This document shows, piece by piece, positions 52,544 through 60,346 of a DNA stretch of 64,000 nt. The position numbers and the translations under genes are program-made. Source of the stretch: Streptomyces profundus (GTDB lineage: Bacteria; Actinomycetota; Actinomycetes; Streptomycetales; Streptomycetaceae); NCBI RefSeq assembly GCF_020740535.1, contig NZ_CP082362.1:2170001-2234000 (forward strand), read 5' to 3'. Each line of letters starts with the position of its first letter. The first letter of the stretch is position 1. The notes under the pieces were generated by a model that was not told where the DNA came from, made no database searches, and saw only the letters and a program-made list of their open reading frames with translations.

Positions 52544-52879
52544 TCAGACGGCCTGCTGCTCGCCGCCACCGCCGCCCTCGCCGCCGCTGTCCTGGAGGGT
52601 GCGCGCCAGCTCGTCCTCGTAGTCGGTGACGGTGGTGATCACGGTGTCCGTCATGTCGGCCAGGCCGGTGAGCTGCTCGCTGATGTCGCTGCGGCCGTCC
52701 TTCCAGCCGCTGACGAAGCTGTCCAGCGCGTCGACCACCCGGTCGTCGCCGAAGGAGTCGTTGTACTGGTCGAAGGTGTCCCCCGTCCGGTTCATGTACT
52801 CCTTTACGGAACGCAACTGCGGTGCGAACTCCTGTAGTTCGGCGAGCGGGATCGCCATCCTCTCTTCACTGCCGGACAT
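52544..52879 (-). CDS. ESX/WXG100-like small helical protein
   Basis: A protein of 111 residues: two long helices (about 8-60 and 65-98) separated by a turn around SGWKDGRSD, where Trp-x-x-Gly resembles the WXG hairpin of type VII secretion substrates. It ends in a flexible Gly/Glu/Gln tail. There is no signal peptide. ATG 52879 follows GGAGGGGAGGG by six bases. It is the last of three genes embedded in the Tad locus together with 52985-53626 and 53701-54003. No ESX secretion ATPase is in the window, so secretion is inference. Confidence 0.65.
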   Translation of the reverse strand: MSGSEERMAIPLAELQEFAPQLRSVKEYMNRTGDTFDQYNDSFGDDRVVDALDSFVSGWKDGRSDISEQLTGLADMTDTVITTVTDYEDELARTLQDSGGEGGGGGEQQAV

Positions 52880-52921
52880 GCGCCGCCCTCCCCTCCGGTA
52901 GGTAGTTCAACTGATCAACGG

Positions 52922-52957
52922 GTGAAGCGAGTGAAGCGGGTGAAGCGGGTGGAACGA
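52922..52957. repeat. Four tandem 9-base units
   Basis: GTGAAGCGA, GTGAAGCGG, GTGAAGCGG and GTGGAACGA in tandem in the 105-base gap between two genes of the ESX-like trio. A slippage-prone or regulatory spacer. Confidence 0.65.
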
Positions 52958-52984
52958 GTGTGCACGTGGGACGGCCGGGGTCCG

Positions 52985-53626
52985 CTAGAGGAAGCGGAAC
53001 GTGGAGGTGATGGCGTCGAACACGTCGAAGAAGGAGTCCGCGAGGTCCAGCACCTGGCTGGAGCCCGAGACGAGCGCCACCGCCTGCTGGTCCCCCGGGA
53101 CGGGGATGAACGTCTGCATCAGCACCGCGCGGACGGTGCGGCTGTCGTTGGGGACCTTGATGTCCTCCACGCCCTTGGTGCGCGCGGCGGTGCCGACGTC
53201 CTTGATGTCGACGACCGTGACGTCCCGCCAGGCGTCTCCCGGCTTCTTGGCCTCCCGCGCGCCGAGTTGGCCGACAATGGCCGATGGCTCGGTGGGAAGG
53301 ATCTCGCCGGTCGACGTGCGGGCTCCGATCATGGAGACCGTCACGGACGCGGTGATCGGGGGTCCGTCGCCGAAGCTCTGCGCCATGCAGCCGCAGTAGA
53401 CGGACCCGTTGTCCCAGGCGTGTTTGGCCTGCTTGCGCAGGAAGCCGCCGATGAGGTCGCGGTGTTCGGCCATCTCGGGGTTGGCCCGCACCCGCTCGTC
53501 GACCATGCGCCGGATGCTGTTGTCCCGGGTCTCGGGCCGGAGGTCGAACTCCCACCAGGAGTCGGGGACGTTGATCCGGAAGCCCTCACGCTTGACGGTG
53601 ACGGCATCGACCCATTTGTCGGTCAT
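52985..53626 (-). CDS. Uncharacterised 213-residue protein of the ESX-like trio
   Basis: No recognised family. The protein lacks a signal or membrane helix. It opens VKREGFRINVPDSWWEFDLRP, has a Cys pair YCGCMAQ near residue 78, a beta-rich middle (ITASVTVSMIGA, AWRDVTVVDIKDV, VRAVLMQTFIPVPGDQQAVALVSGSS) and ends with a helix LADSFFDVFDAITSTFRFL. The last part resembles proteins that sit beside WXG100 genes in streptomycetes and recalls a Mog1/PsbP-like or DUF1795-like fold (INVPDSWWEF near the start, VALVSGSS late). It may be a chaperone or effector for the flanking helical proteins; this is inference from position. Confidence 0.65.
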   Translation of the reverse strand: MTDKWVDAVTVKREGFRINVPDSWWEFDLRPETRDNSIRRMVDERVRANPEMAEHRDLIGGFLRKQAKHAWDNGSVYCGCMAQSFGDGPPITASVTVSMIGARTSTGEILPTEPSAIVGQLGAREAKKPGDAWRDVTVVDIKDVGTAARTKGVEDIKVPNDSRTVRAVLMQTFIPVPGDQQAVALVSGSSQVLDLADSFFDVFDAITSTFRFL

Positions 53627-53700
53627 GGCGTTCGCTCCCCTCAGTGCCCAGGACCCACGCGGTCACCCGCCGGCGAGGGCCGTCAGCAGCCTACCCGCGG

Positions 53701-54003
53701 CTATTCGCGGAGCCCTTCCTCCAGCTGTCGGTCCAGGTCGGCATAGCCGTCGGCGGCGCCGTCGAGGAAGTCGGCCATGCCCTGGAGCGCCTCGATGGCG
53801 TCTCTGGCACCGGAGTTGAACTCGTCGTAGGACTGGTCGAACGCCACCGATGAGGCGGAGGTGACATATCCGTCCCGAACCAGGTCCTGGATGTACGTTC
53901 GCAGGGTTTGCAGCTTGGTGTGGATCTCGTCCTTGGACTCCAGCAGGTGGTCAGCCGCGTCGTGCATGTCCTGGTATGTGACGTCGATGTCGCCTTCGGC
54001 CAT
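53701..54003 (-). CDS. WXG100-like helical protein with YxxxD motif
   Basis: A protein of 100 residues predicted to form two helices: VTYQDMHDAADHLLESKDEIHTKLQTLRTYIQDLVRDG, a turn, then SVAFDQSYDEFNSGARDAIEALQGMADFLDGAADGYADLDRQLEEGL. Length and layout match ESAT-6/CFP-10-type WXG100 proteins, but the Trp-x-Gly of the turn is absent. Y87-A-D-L-D91 fits the YxxxD/E export motif. ATG 54003 follows a GGAGG-like run (GGGAGGGGGTG). It may dimerise with the 111-residue protein encoded downstream. Confidence 0.7.
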   Translation of the reverse strand: MAEGDIDVTYQDMHDAADHLLESKDEIHTKLQTLRTYIQDLVRDGYVTSASSVAFDQSYDEFNSGARDAIEALQGMADFLDGAADGYADLDRQLEEGLRE

Positions 54004-54112
54004 AGTGACACCCCCTCCCTGATGAGCCTACGCGGAGGCGCGTCGCCGCGCTTCCACGACTTCGTAACAGCCGCCGCACAGAAGGCGCAACCACGCGGTG
54101 GGCGGCCGGCGT

Positions 54113-55006
54113 TCAGCGGTCTCCGAGAAGCTCGCGGAAGTCGGTGCCCGACCCGAGAAGCATGCCTGTGACAATAATGATCATAGTGGCGGGAACCATG
54201 AAGACCAAGGTCGCCAGAGTCGCCTTGGGGATGGCCTTCGCGGCCCTTCGGCGGGCGTTCTGCGCGTCCGTCCGGCGCATGTCCTTGGCTATCTGGACGA
54301 GGGTGTCGGCGATCGGCGCGCCCAGCTCCTCGCCCTGCTGCAACGCGGTGACGAACTGGTTGACCGGCTCGGAGTCGTTGCGCCGGCGCAGCTCGTCGAA
54401 CGCCTGCCGGCGGGGAACGCCCATGTCCATCTGACGCAGGGTGATCCGTATCTCGTCCGCCCAGGGCCCCTCGTAGCGTGCGGAGACCCGGTCCAGGGCC
54501 TGGCGGAAGCTGAGCCCGGCCGAGACGACGACGGCCAGGACGTCGAGGAAGTCGGGGAGCGTGCGGTCGATCACCTCGCGCCGCTGGCGCACGCCCTCCC
54601 AGATCGCCGCGTCGGCGGCGAACAGCCCGAAGGCGAGGCCGAAGAGGGCGAACAGCGGCCAGCCGGCCACGGTGAACAGCGTGGCGGTGGCCAGGCCGAA
54701 GGCGCCGTAGACGGCGCGCCTGGCGGCGTAACGGTCTATGGTCAGGCCGCCGGGATGGCCCGCCAGGTCGATCTTGCGCCGTTTGCGATCGACGGCGGCC
54801 GGCCCCATCAGCCGCAGCACCAGGGGCGCGAAGCGCATCCCGAGCCGGTCGACGGCGGAGCCGGTGGCCGTCACCCGGGTGGAGCCGATCTCCAGGGCGA
54901 GCGCCAGATCGGCGGGCAGCGGAGTGCCGGACCGCAGCATGCGGATCGCCGCGACCACGCCGAAGACGGCGACTCCCATCAACAGACCAAGCAGCAGCGC
55001 CATCAC
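54113..55006 (-). CDS. tadC: Type II secretion F-domain protein, TadC-like
   Basis: An inner-membrane platform protein of 297 residues of the Tad secretion machine. N-terminal helix, then two helices (about 105-140), then the T2SSF domain with LDVLAVVVSAGLSFRQALDRVSARYEGPWADEI, RRNDSEPVNQFVTALQQGEELGAPIADTL and a final helix LATLVFMVPATMIIIVTGMLL. GTG/ATG start at 55006. It follows TadB (54-base gap) and precedes the ESX-like trio. Confidence 0.9.
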   Translation of the reverse strand: MMALLLGLLMGVAVFGVVAAIRMLRSGTPLPADLALALEIGSTRVTATGSAVDRLGMRFAPLVLRLMGPAAVDRKRRKIDLAGHPGGLTIDRYAARRAVYGAFGLATATLFTVAGWPLFALFGLAFGLFAADAAIWEGVRQRREVIDRTLPDFLDVLAVVVSAGLSFRQALDRVSARYEGPWADEIRITLRQMDMGVPRRQAFDELRRRNDSEPVNQFVTALQQGEELGAPIADTLVQIAKDMRRTDAQNARRRAAKAIPKATLATLVFMVPATMIIIVTGMLLGSGTDFRELLGDR

Positions 55007-55060
55007 CGACCCAGCCTCTCACCGAAGGACAGCGGCATCCGGACCGGCGGCGAGCCTCGT

Positions 55061-56020
55061 TCAGACATCGATACGCCCGAACCTGCGCACCACCACGAAA
55101 CCCACCACATACAGCGCGAGCGACACCAGCATGGCGATCTGGCCGCCGGCGCTCGACGTGACGCGGCCCAGCGCGCCGGGCGACATCGAGTTGATCATCA
55201 GCAGCGCGCCCAGGCCGAGCAGCGGGATGGTCACCGCCGTCGCGTTGATCTCGGCGAGCATGGTGCGCACCTCCCGCCTGGTCTCCTTGCGCTCCTCCAG
55301 CGTCGTGGTGAGGTTGCGCAGCGAGGCGACGATGGTGCCGCCCGCGCGGTTGGCCAGGACCAGCGTGGAGACGAGGACGGTCAGCTCGCGGGACGGCAGC
55401 CGCTCGCCCAGCTCGCCCAGGGCCTCCTCCAGGGACCGGCCGACGGCCAGCTGGTTGGCCACGATGGTGAGCTCGGCGCCCGCCGGCTCCTCCATCTCCT
55501 CGGCCGCCATGGAGAGCGCCGTGCGCATGGCCAGGCCGGCCGCCGTGCCGTTGGCGATCAGCCGGGCCAGCTCGGGGAGTTGGCCGATGAACCGCTCGGT
55601 GCGCTTGGTGCGCTGCCAGTTGAGGAAGGTGTTGGAGCCCCAGATCGCCACCAGGCCGAAGACCGGGCCGAAGAACGGCGCCAGCACCACGGAGCCGATC
55701 AGCCAGAGCCCGGCGACCGCGCCCAGCACATAGCCGGCATACTCGCCGACGCTGAGGTCGAGCCCCGTGGACTGGAGCTTGAGCCGCAGCCGCCGGCCGA
55801 ACTCGGTGCCCCGCAGCCGGCGGTCGAGCCCGGCGAACGGACGCCGGCGGCCACCGGGGGCCGGGTCCGTCGGGGCGGCGGACGGCTCCCCCGCGTCGCT
55901 GAGCCGGCTCAGCAGCTCGCGGTGGCCGGCCCGGCCCGAGGAGTAGAGCCGCAGACCGGCGACGCCGCAGGTCAGGGCGAGCACGGTGAGGCCGATGGCC
56001 AACAGCGAGAGATCGCTCAT
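55061..56020 (-). CDS. tadB: Type II secretion F-domain protein, TadB-like
   Basis: The second platform protein, 319 residues, with an N-terminal helix (LLAIGLTVLALTCGVAGLRLY), a basic cytosolic stretch, a helix pair and the T2SSF domain (QLPELARLIANGTAAGLAMRTALSMAAEEMEEPAGAELTIVANQLAVGRSLEEALGELGERLP, then LRNLTTTLEERKETRREVR). It heterodimerises with TadC around the CpaF motor. ATG 56020 lies two bases after the cpaF stop. Confidence 0.92.
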   Translation of the reverse strand: MSDLSLLAIGLTVLALTCGVAGLRLYSSGRAGHRELLSRLSDAGEPSAAPTDPAPGGRRRPFAGLDRRLRGTEFGRRLRLKLQSTGLDLSVGEYAGYVLGAVAGLWLIGSVVLAPFFGPVFGLVAIWGSNTFLNWQRTKRTERFIGQLPELARLIANGTAAGLAMRTALSMAAEEMEEPAGAELTIVANQLAVGRSLEEALGELGERLPSRELTVLVSTLVLANRAGGTIVASLRNLTTTLEERKETRREVRTMLAEINATAVTIPLLGLGALLMINSMSPGALGRVTSSAGGQIAMLVSLALYVVGFVVVRRFGRIDV

Positions 56021-56022
56021 GG

Positions 56023-57378
56023 TCAGTTCGCCTCCCGCAACGCGAGGTGGGAGTCGTCGAGTTGGACCCCGAAGGCGGGCGGCACCTGCTGGCCCGCCAG
56101 ATACAGCCGGTTGGCCACCGCCCGCGGCAGCGGGTAGTGCCGGAAGTGGCCGTTGACCCGGCCGTCCCGGGTCATCGGCTCGGCGTGGAACGCGCTGACG
56201 GTGGCGATCTGGAACGGCTGACGGCCGTGCGAGGCGAGGATCGCGACCTCGGACACCCGCCGCGATCCGTCCGGATGCCGCGCCAGCTGCACCAGCACGT
56301 CGACGGCGCTGTTGATCTGGTCCCGCAACGCCTCGAACGGGACGCGGAGTTCGGACATGGAGGCGAGCGTCTGGAGGCGCAGCAACGCGTCCTCGGCGCT
56401 GTTGGAGTGCACGGTGGCGAGCGAGCCGTCGTGCCCGGTGGACATGGCCTGGAGCATGTCGAGGGTCTCGCCGCCACGCACCTCGCCGACGATGATCCGG
56501 TCGGGCCGCATCCGGAGCGAGTTGCGGACCAGGTCGCGGATGGTGACCTCGCCCTTCCCCTCGATGTTGGGCGGCCTGGACTCCAGGCGGATCACATGGC
56601 TCTGCTGGAGCTGGAGCTCCGCCGCGTCCTCGACCGTGACGATGCGCTCGCCCTCGGGGATCAGCCCGCTGAGCGCGTTGAGCAGCGTCGTCTTCCCCGA
56701 CCCCGTGCCGCCCGAGACGATCACGTTGCACTTGGCCCGGACCAACCCGGCGAGCAGCGTGAGGAGTTGCTCGTCCAGGGTGCCGAAGCCGATCAGCTCG
56801 GCGAGGGTGTAGGCGCGGGGGAAGCGGCGGATGGTGAGGGTGGCGCCGGAGAGCGCCAGCGGCGGGATGATCACGTTGACCCGCTCGCCGGTGGGCAGCC
56901 GGGCGTCCACCATGGGGTTGGACTCGTCCACGCGCCGGTTGACGGCGGAGACGATCCGCTCGATGGTCTGCATCAGCTGTTCCTCGGAGGCGAAGCCCAG
57001 CGGAAGCCGCTCCACCCGGCCCGAGCGCTCCACATAGATCTGGTCGGGCCCGTTGACCATGATCTCGGTGATCGAGGGGTCCTCAAGCAGCGGCTCCAGG
57101 ATGCCGAGGCCCAGCGCCTCGTCCACCACCCGGCGGATCAGCAGGGCGCGTTGCTGGGTGGAGAACACGGGGCCCTCGCGGCTGAGGATATGGCCGAGCA
57201 CCCGCTCCAGCCGGTCCCTGCGCTCGGCGAGGTCGAGCGAGGACATCTCGGCGAGGTCGATCTCCTCCAGCAGCTTGGCCCGGTAGACGGCGACCTGCCG
57301 GCCGTCGCTCAGGCCGGGGCCCGCCGGCTGGTCGGGGGTGTGCACGCGGGAGCGCAGGCCCATCGAACGGTCCTTCAC
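56023..57378 (-). CDS. cpaF: CpaF/TadA family pilus assembly ATPase
   Basis: The hexameric motor of the Tad pilus, 451 residues. The N-terminal domain (about 30-160) includes LLEDPSITEIMVNGP. The ATPase core has Walker A VSGGTGSGKTTLLNAL, an Asp box VTVEDAAELQL, Walker B RIIVGEVRGGETLDML and His box TGHDGSLATVHSN. It powers assembly, and perhaps retraction, of the Flp fibre. GTG 57378, with ATG 57363 as an alternative. Confidence 0.96.
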   Translation of the reverse strand: MKDRSMGLRSRVHTPDQPAGPGLSDGRQVAVYRAKLLEEIDLAEMSSLDLAERRDRLERVLGHILSREGPVFSTQQRALLIRRVVDEALGLGILEPLLEDPSITEIMVNGPDQIYVERSGRVERLPLGFASEEQLMQTIERIVSAVNRRVDESNPMVDARLPTGERVNVIIPPLALSGATLTIRRFPRAYTLAELIGFGTLDEQLLTLLAGLVRAKCNVIVSGGTGSGKTTLLNALSGLIPEGERIVTVEDAAELQLQQSHVIRLESRPPNIEGKGEVTIRDLVRNSLRMRPDRIIVGEVRGGETLDMLQAMSTGHDGSLATVHSNSAEDALLRLQTLASMSELRVPFEALRDQINSAVDVLVQLARHPDGSRRVSEVAILASHGRQPFQIATVSAFHAEPMTRDGRVNGHFRHYPLPRAVANRLYLAGQQVPPAFGVQLDDSHLALREAN

Positions 57379-57471
57379 CTGGATCGCACCTCCATCGGAT
57401 CCGTCGAACGGCCGGCACGTGCCCGGCGTCGGGGGCTGGCCGCCGCGCCTGGGCGGCGCGGCACCGCACGT

Positions 57472-57882
57472 TCAGTCACAGGGCATCGTCACCGTTCTGG
57501 AGGCACGGCCGAGGCCGTTGAAGAACGGCAGCACCGTGGGGATCTCCACGCTGGCGGTCACCGTGGCCTCCTCGCCGCAGCCGTCGAGTTCGAAGGTGGC
57601 GCCGGCCGCCGCCCAGGAGCTGAGCGACGCGCGCCCGCTGGCCGCGTACTGGTCGGCTATCTCGTCCTGAGCGGCCGTGCGGGCCGCCGCCCTGGCGGCC
57701 GAACCGGCCTGGAGGGCGGCATACCCGACCAGGCCCAGCTGAAGCGCGGCCAGCGCCACCGCGACCAGCAGCGGCAGCCAGCCGGCGAACTCAACGGCGG
57801 TGACGCCGCGATCGCGCCGCTCGGCCGCCCGAAACCGGCCGGGAAACCGGCCGCGGGGCCGACGGCTGGGCTGACGGGGCAT
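57472..57882 (-). CDS. TadE-like pseudopilin
   Basis: A protein of 136 residues. The basic leader ends D-R-G followed by VTAVEFAGWLPLLVAVALAALQLGLVGYAAL: Glu at +5 and Phe at +6 after Gly fit prepilin peptidase processing. The AAARTA helix and a C-terminal domain with two Cys (ELDGCGEE, TMPCD) follow. TadE-like proteins are minor pilins needed for pilus assembly. It lies four bases after a second tadE-like gene. Confidence 0.9.
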   Translation of the reverse strand: MPRQPSRRPRGRFPGRFRAAERRDRGVTAVEFAGWLPLLVAVALAALQLGLVGYAALQAGSAARAAARTAAQDEIADQYAASGRASLSSWAAAGATFELDGCGEEATVTASVEIPTVLPFFNGLGRASRTVTMPCD

Positions 57883-57886
57883 CGGC

Positions 57887-58261
57887 TCAGCCCTCCTCGG
57901 CCGCGCCGGCGGTGGCCGTCACGGTCATCGGCAGGTTGAAGGCGCCGGGGAAGAGCACCGGCACCTTCAACTCGACCCGCGCGGTGCGGACCTCGCCGAC
58001 CAGCGGGCAGGAGACGGATGTCTCCCAGGCGCCCGGCACATGCTCCCGCGCGGCCCCCGAGCAGGCCGACTCGGCATCGCCGCGCGCCGCCGCACCGGCC
58101 CTCGCCCCCTCGTCGGCGGCGTTGCCGGCGAGCGAGAAGGTGTAGCCGATCAGGACGCACTGCCAGATGACCGCCATCATCAGCAGGACCAGCGGGAAGA
58201 GGCCGGCGAACTCCACCACCACCGCGCCCCGGTCCCGGCCCGGCCACCGCCCACCGCTCAT
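57887..58261 (-). CDS. TadE-like pseudopilin
   Basis: A protein of 124 residues: leader ending R-D-R-G, then AVVVEFAGLFPLVLLMMAVIWQCVLIGYTF (Glu +5, Phe +6), the DEGARAGAAAR helix and a domain with Cys in ESACSGAA and VSCPLVGE. ATG 58261 overlaps the cpaE stop by four bases (ATGA). It forms a minor-pilin pair with the next gene. Confidence 0.9.
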   Translation of the reverse strand: MSGGRWPGRDRGAVVVEFAGLFPLVLLMMAVIWQCVLIGYTFSLAGNAADEGARAGAAARGDAESACSGAAREHVPGAWETSVSCPLVGEVRTARVELKVPVLFPGAFNLPMTVTATAGAAEEG

Positions 58262-59484
58262 GCCCGCCGGCCCCTGCGGCGGCGCGAGCGAGCGGGGGCG
58301 GAGCGCGGCGCGGCCAGGCCGAGCTCGGCGGCCACCTCCGTCATGGCGCCACGGACCTGGCCGCGCGCGTCCAGATCCTGCACCCGGCCGGCGTCGAGGG
58401 CCTCCCGCAGCTCCTTGAAGGCGGCCGGGATGACGCTCTTGGCGACCTGGGTGCCGGTGATCCTGGCGACGAGTTGGGGCTGGATATGGCTGGTTCTGGA
58501 GTGTCGGTTGATCACCGTGAGGGTGTCCTGCGCCTTGCGGATGCGCAGCCGGTCCCACATGCGCACCATCCGGTTGACGGCCCGGACCGCGATGACGTCC
58601 GGCGTGGTGACCAGGACGGCGGTGTCGGCCATCTCGACGGCGGCGGCGTTGGCGGCGTTCATCTGGGAGCCGCAGTCCACCACGACGACGTCGAACCGGG
58701 CGCGGACCGCCGTCAGCAGATGGCGGGCGGTGGCGTCGGTGACGTCCTCGCCGCGCTCGCCCTCGGCGGGCGCGATCAGCATGGAGAGGCCGGTCTCATG
58801 GGTGAACACGGCCTCGGCGAGCACCTGCGGGGTGATGTCGGCGATGCCGGCCAGGTCGGCGACCGAGCGGCGGAACTGGACGTCGAAGAAGGAGCCGACG
58901 TCCCCGCAGAGCAGGTCGAGGTCGACCAGCACCGCGCCGCGTTCGAAGGCGCCCGAGCGCTGGGCGGCCAGGGCGAGTTGGGTGGCGAGCAGGGTGCCGC
59001 CGACGCCGCCCTTGGCGCCGCAGACGGCGACGATCCGCCCGCCGGGGCCGGCCGGGACGCCCTCCCCGGCCCCCAGGTGGCGGCGCATGCCCTCGGCCCA
59101 CTGGCCCGCCGCCGCGACCCTGGCGGCGATCTCCTCATAGGACGGGGGCAGCCCGGCGAGCCCCCGGGCACCGGCGTCCATCGCCGCGGAGTAGAGCGCG
59201 GGGGTGGGCTCGGCGGAGGCCAGCACCACGCCGACCGCCGGGAAGCGCAGGGCGACCTCGCGGACCAGCTCCAGCGCGGGCAGCGGCCCCACCGCCTCGT
59301 GGATCACCACCACCTCCGGCAGCCCGGTGAGGGACTCCCGCACCAGCGAGGCCAGCGTGTCCAACAGGGTGGTGGAGTCGGGCACCGCGCGCATGGGCTC
59401 GCTGTCGGGCAGCTGGCTCAGCAGCGTTATCAGGGAGCGCGCGGTGTCCGGATCGCCCACCACGGGGAGAATGCGCGTCGTCAT
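58258..59484 (-). CDS. cpaE: CpaE/TadZ-like AAA/ParA family ATPase
   Basis: A protein of 408 residues that positions the Tad machine. The N-terminal half (about 5-130) is an atypical receiver domain (VVVIHEAVGPLPALELVREVALRFPAVGVVLASAEP). The C-terminal half is a ParA/MinD ATPase with IVAVCGAKGGVGGTLLATQLA. The signature Lys of KGGxGK[ST] is Gly in KGGVGGT, a change known in CpaE/TadZ groups. DVVVVDCGSQMN is the switch II/Walker B region. A highly basic tail (RSRRRRGRR) follows. ATG 59484 is chosen because GGTGG precedes it; ATG 59499 is possible. Confidence 0.9.
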   Translation of the reverse strand: MTTRILPVVGDPDTARSLITLLSQLPDSEPMRAVPDSTTLLDTLASLVRESLTGLPEVVVIHEAVGPLPALELVREVALRFPAVGVVLASAEPTPALYSAAMDAGARGLAGLPPSYEEIAARVAAAGQWAEGMRRHLGAGEGVPAGPGGRIVAVCGAKGGVGGTLLATQLALAAQRSGAFERGAVLVDLDLLCGDVGSFFDVQFRRSVADLAGIADITPQVLAEAVFTHETGLSMLIAPAEGERGEDVTDATARHLLTAVRARFDVVVVDCGSQMNAANAAAVEMADTAVLVTTPDVIAVRAVNRMVRMWDRLRIRKAQDTLTVINRHSRTSHIQPQLVARITGTQVAKSVIPAAFKELREALDAGRVQDLDARGQVRGAMTEVAAELGLAAPRSAPARSRRRRGRRA

Positions 59485-59502
59485 CGGTGCCACCTGCATT
59501 CC

Positions 59503-60252
59503 TTACGGGAACAACTCGTCGAGACCGGCGTGCGGGTTGCCGACGATGTCACCCATGATGGTGTAAGTGCGTTCCTCTGGTGGAATTTCCGTCTCCTCGC
59601 CGGGGGCCACCAGTGCCAGCCGCACCTGTTCGGCGAACGCCTCGGCGTAGGTGACGCGTTGGGCGTCGGTGTTGTCCAGGGCGAAGGTGATCGGCACCGC
59701 CTGCATGGTGCTGCGGTCCTCGCCGTCCACCTCGGTCAGCTCGCCGACCTCGATGACCTCGGCGTTGTTCACCATCAGCCGCACGATCTCGAACTCGTCC
59801 TCGTCCTCCCCGCCCTGCTGGCGGACCCGGAAGGCCGCGTACATGTTGATGCTGGCGCCCGGGTAGATCTTGCCGGCCACCCCGGTGGAGGCGTCGATCA
59901 TCACCGCGATCTCCTGCTGGCCGGGCTGGAGTTCGGGCCGGTCGGCGAGCATGTCGCGCTGGAGCAGCGACCCCTCCCGCAGCGGGCCGACGGCGACCTT
60001 GTCCGCCAGCTGGTCGAGATCCGTTATCGCGGAGTCGGGGACGTAGCGCTCCGGCATGCTGACCTCGACGACCTGGTCGGCCGTCACCTCCTGGTAGGGG
60101 TCGACGTCCTCGGCGAGCTCGTAGGCCCTCGTCTCGGGGCCCACCTTGGACTCCACGTCGTTGATCACCGCTATCACCCCGGCGAAGGCGCCGAGGGCCA
60201 GCAGGAGGGAGAGCACCAGCAGGAGCAGGCCGCGCCGCTGACGTGCGTTCAT
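59503..60252 (-). CDS. cpaB: CpaB/RcpC-like pilus assembly protein (SAF domain)
   Basis: A membrane-anchored protein of 249 residues: helix LLLLVLSLLLALGAFAGVIAVI near the N-terminus, then the SAF domain (YELAEDVDPYQEVTADQVVEVSMPERYVPDSAI, then LREGSLLQRDML) and the RcpC-like beta domain (GQQEIAVMIDASTGVAGKIYPGASINMYA). In diderms CpaB works with the secretin; in this monoderm it probably guides the pilus through the wall. ATG 60252. Confidence 0.9.
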   Translation of the reverse strand: MNARQRRGLLLLVLSLLLALGAFAGVIAVINDVESKVGPETRAYELAEDVDPYQEVTADQVVEVSMPERYVPDSAITDLDQLADKVAVGPLREGSLLQRDMLADRPELQPGQQEIAVMIDASTGVAGKIYPGASINMYAAFRVRQQGGEDEDEFEIVRLMVNNAEVIEVGELTEVDGEDRSTMQAVPITFALDNTDAQRVTYAEAFAEQVRLALVAPGEETEIPPEERTYTIMGDIVGNPHAGLDELFP

Positions 60253-60346
60253 AGGACGTGTCTACCTTCTCCGGCAGCCCCGGCTGCGGTGGGCGTGGAA
60301 CGGGCCGCAGTGGGCCCTTCGGTGAGCATGGGACGATCGCCGCCGC

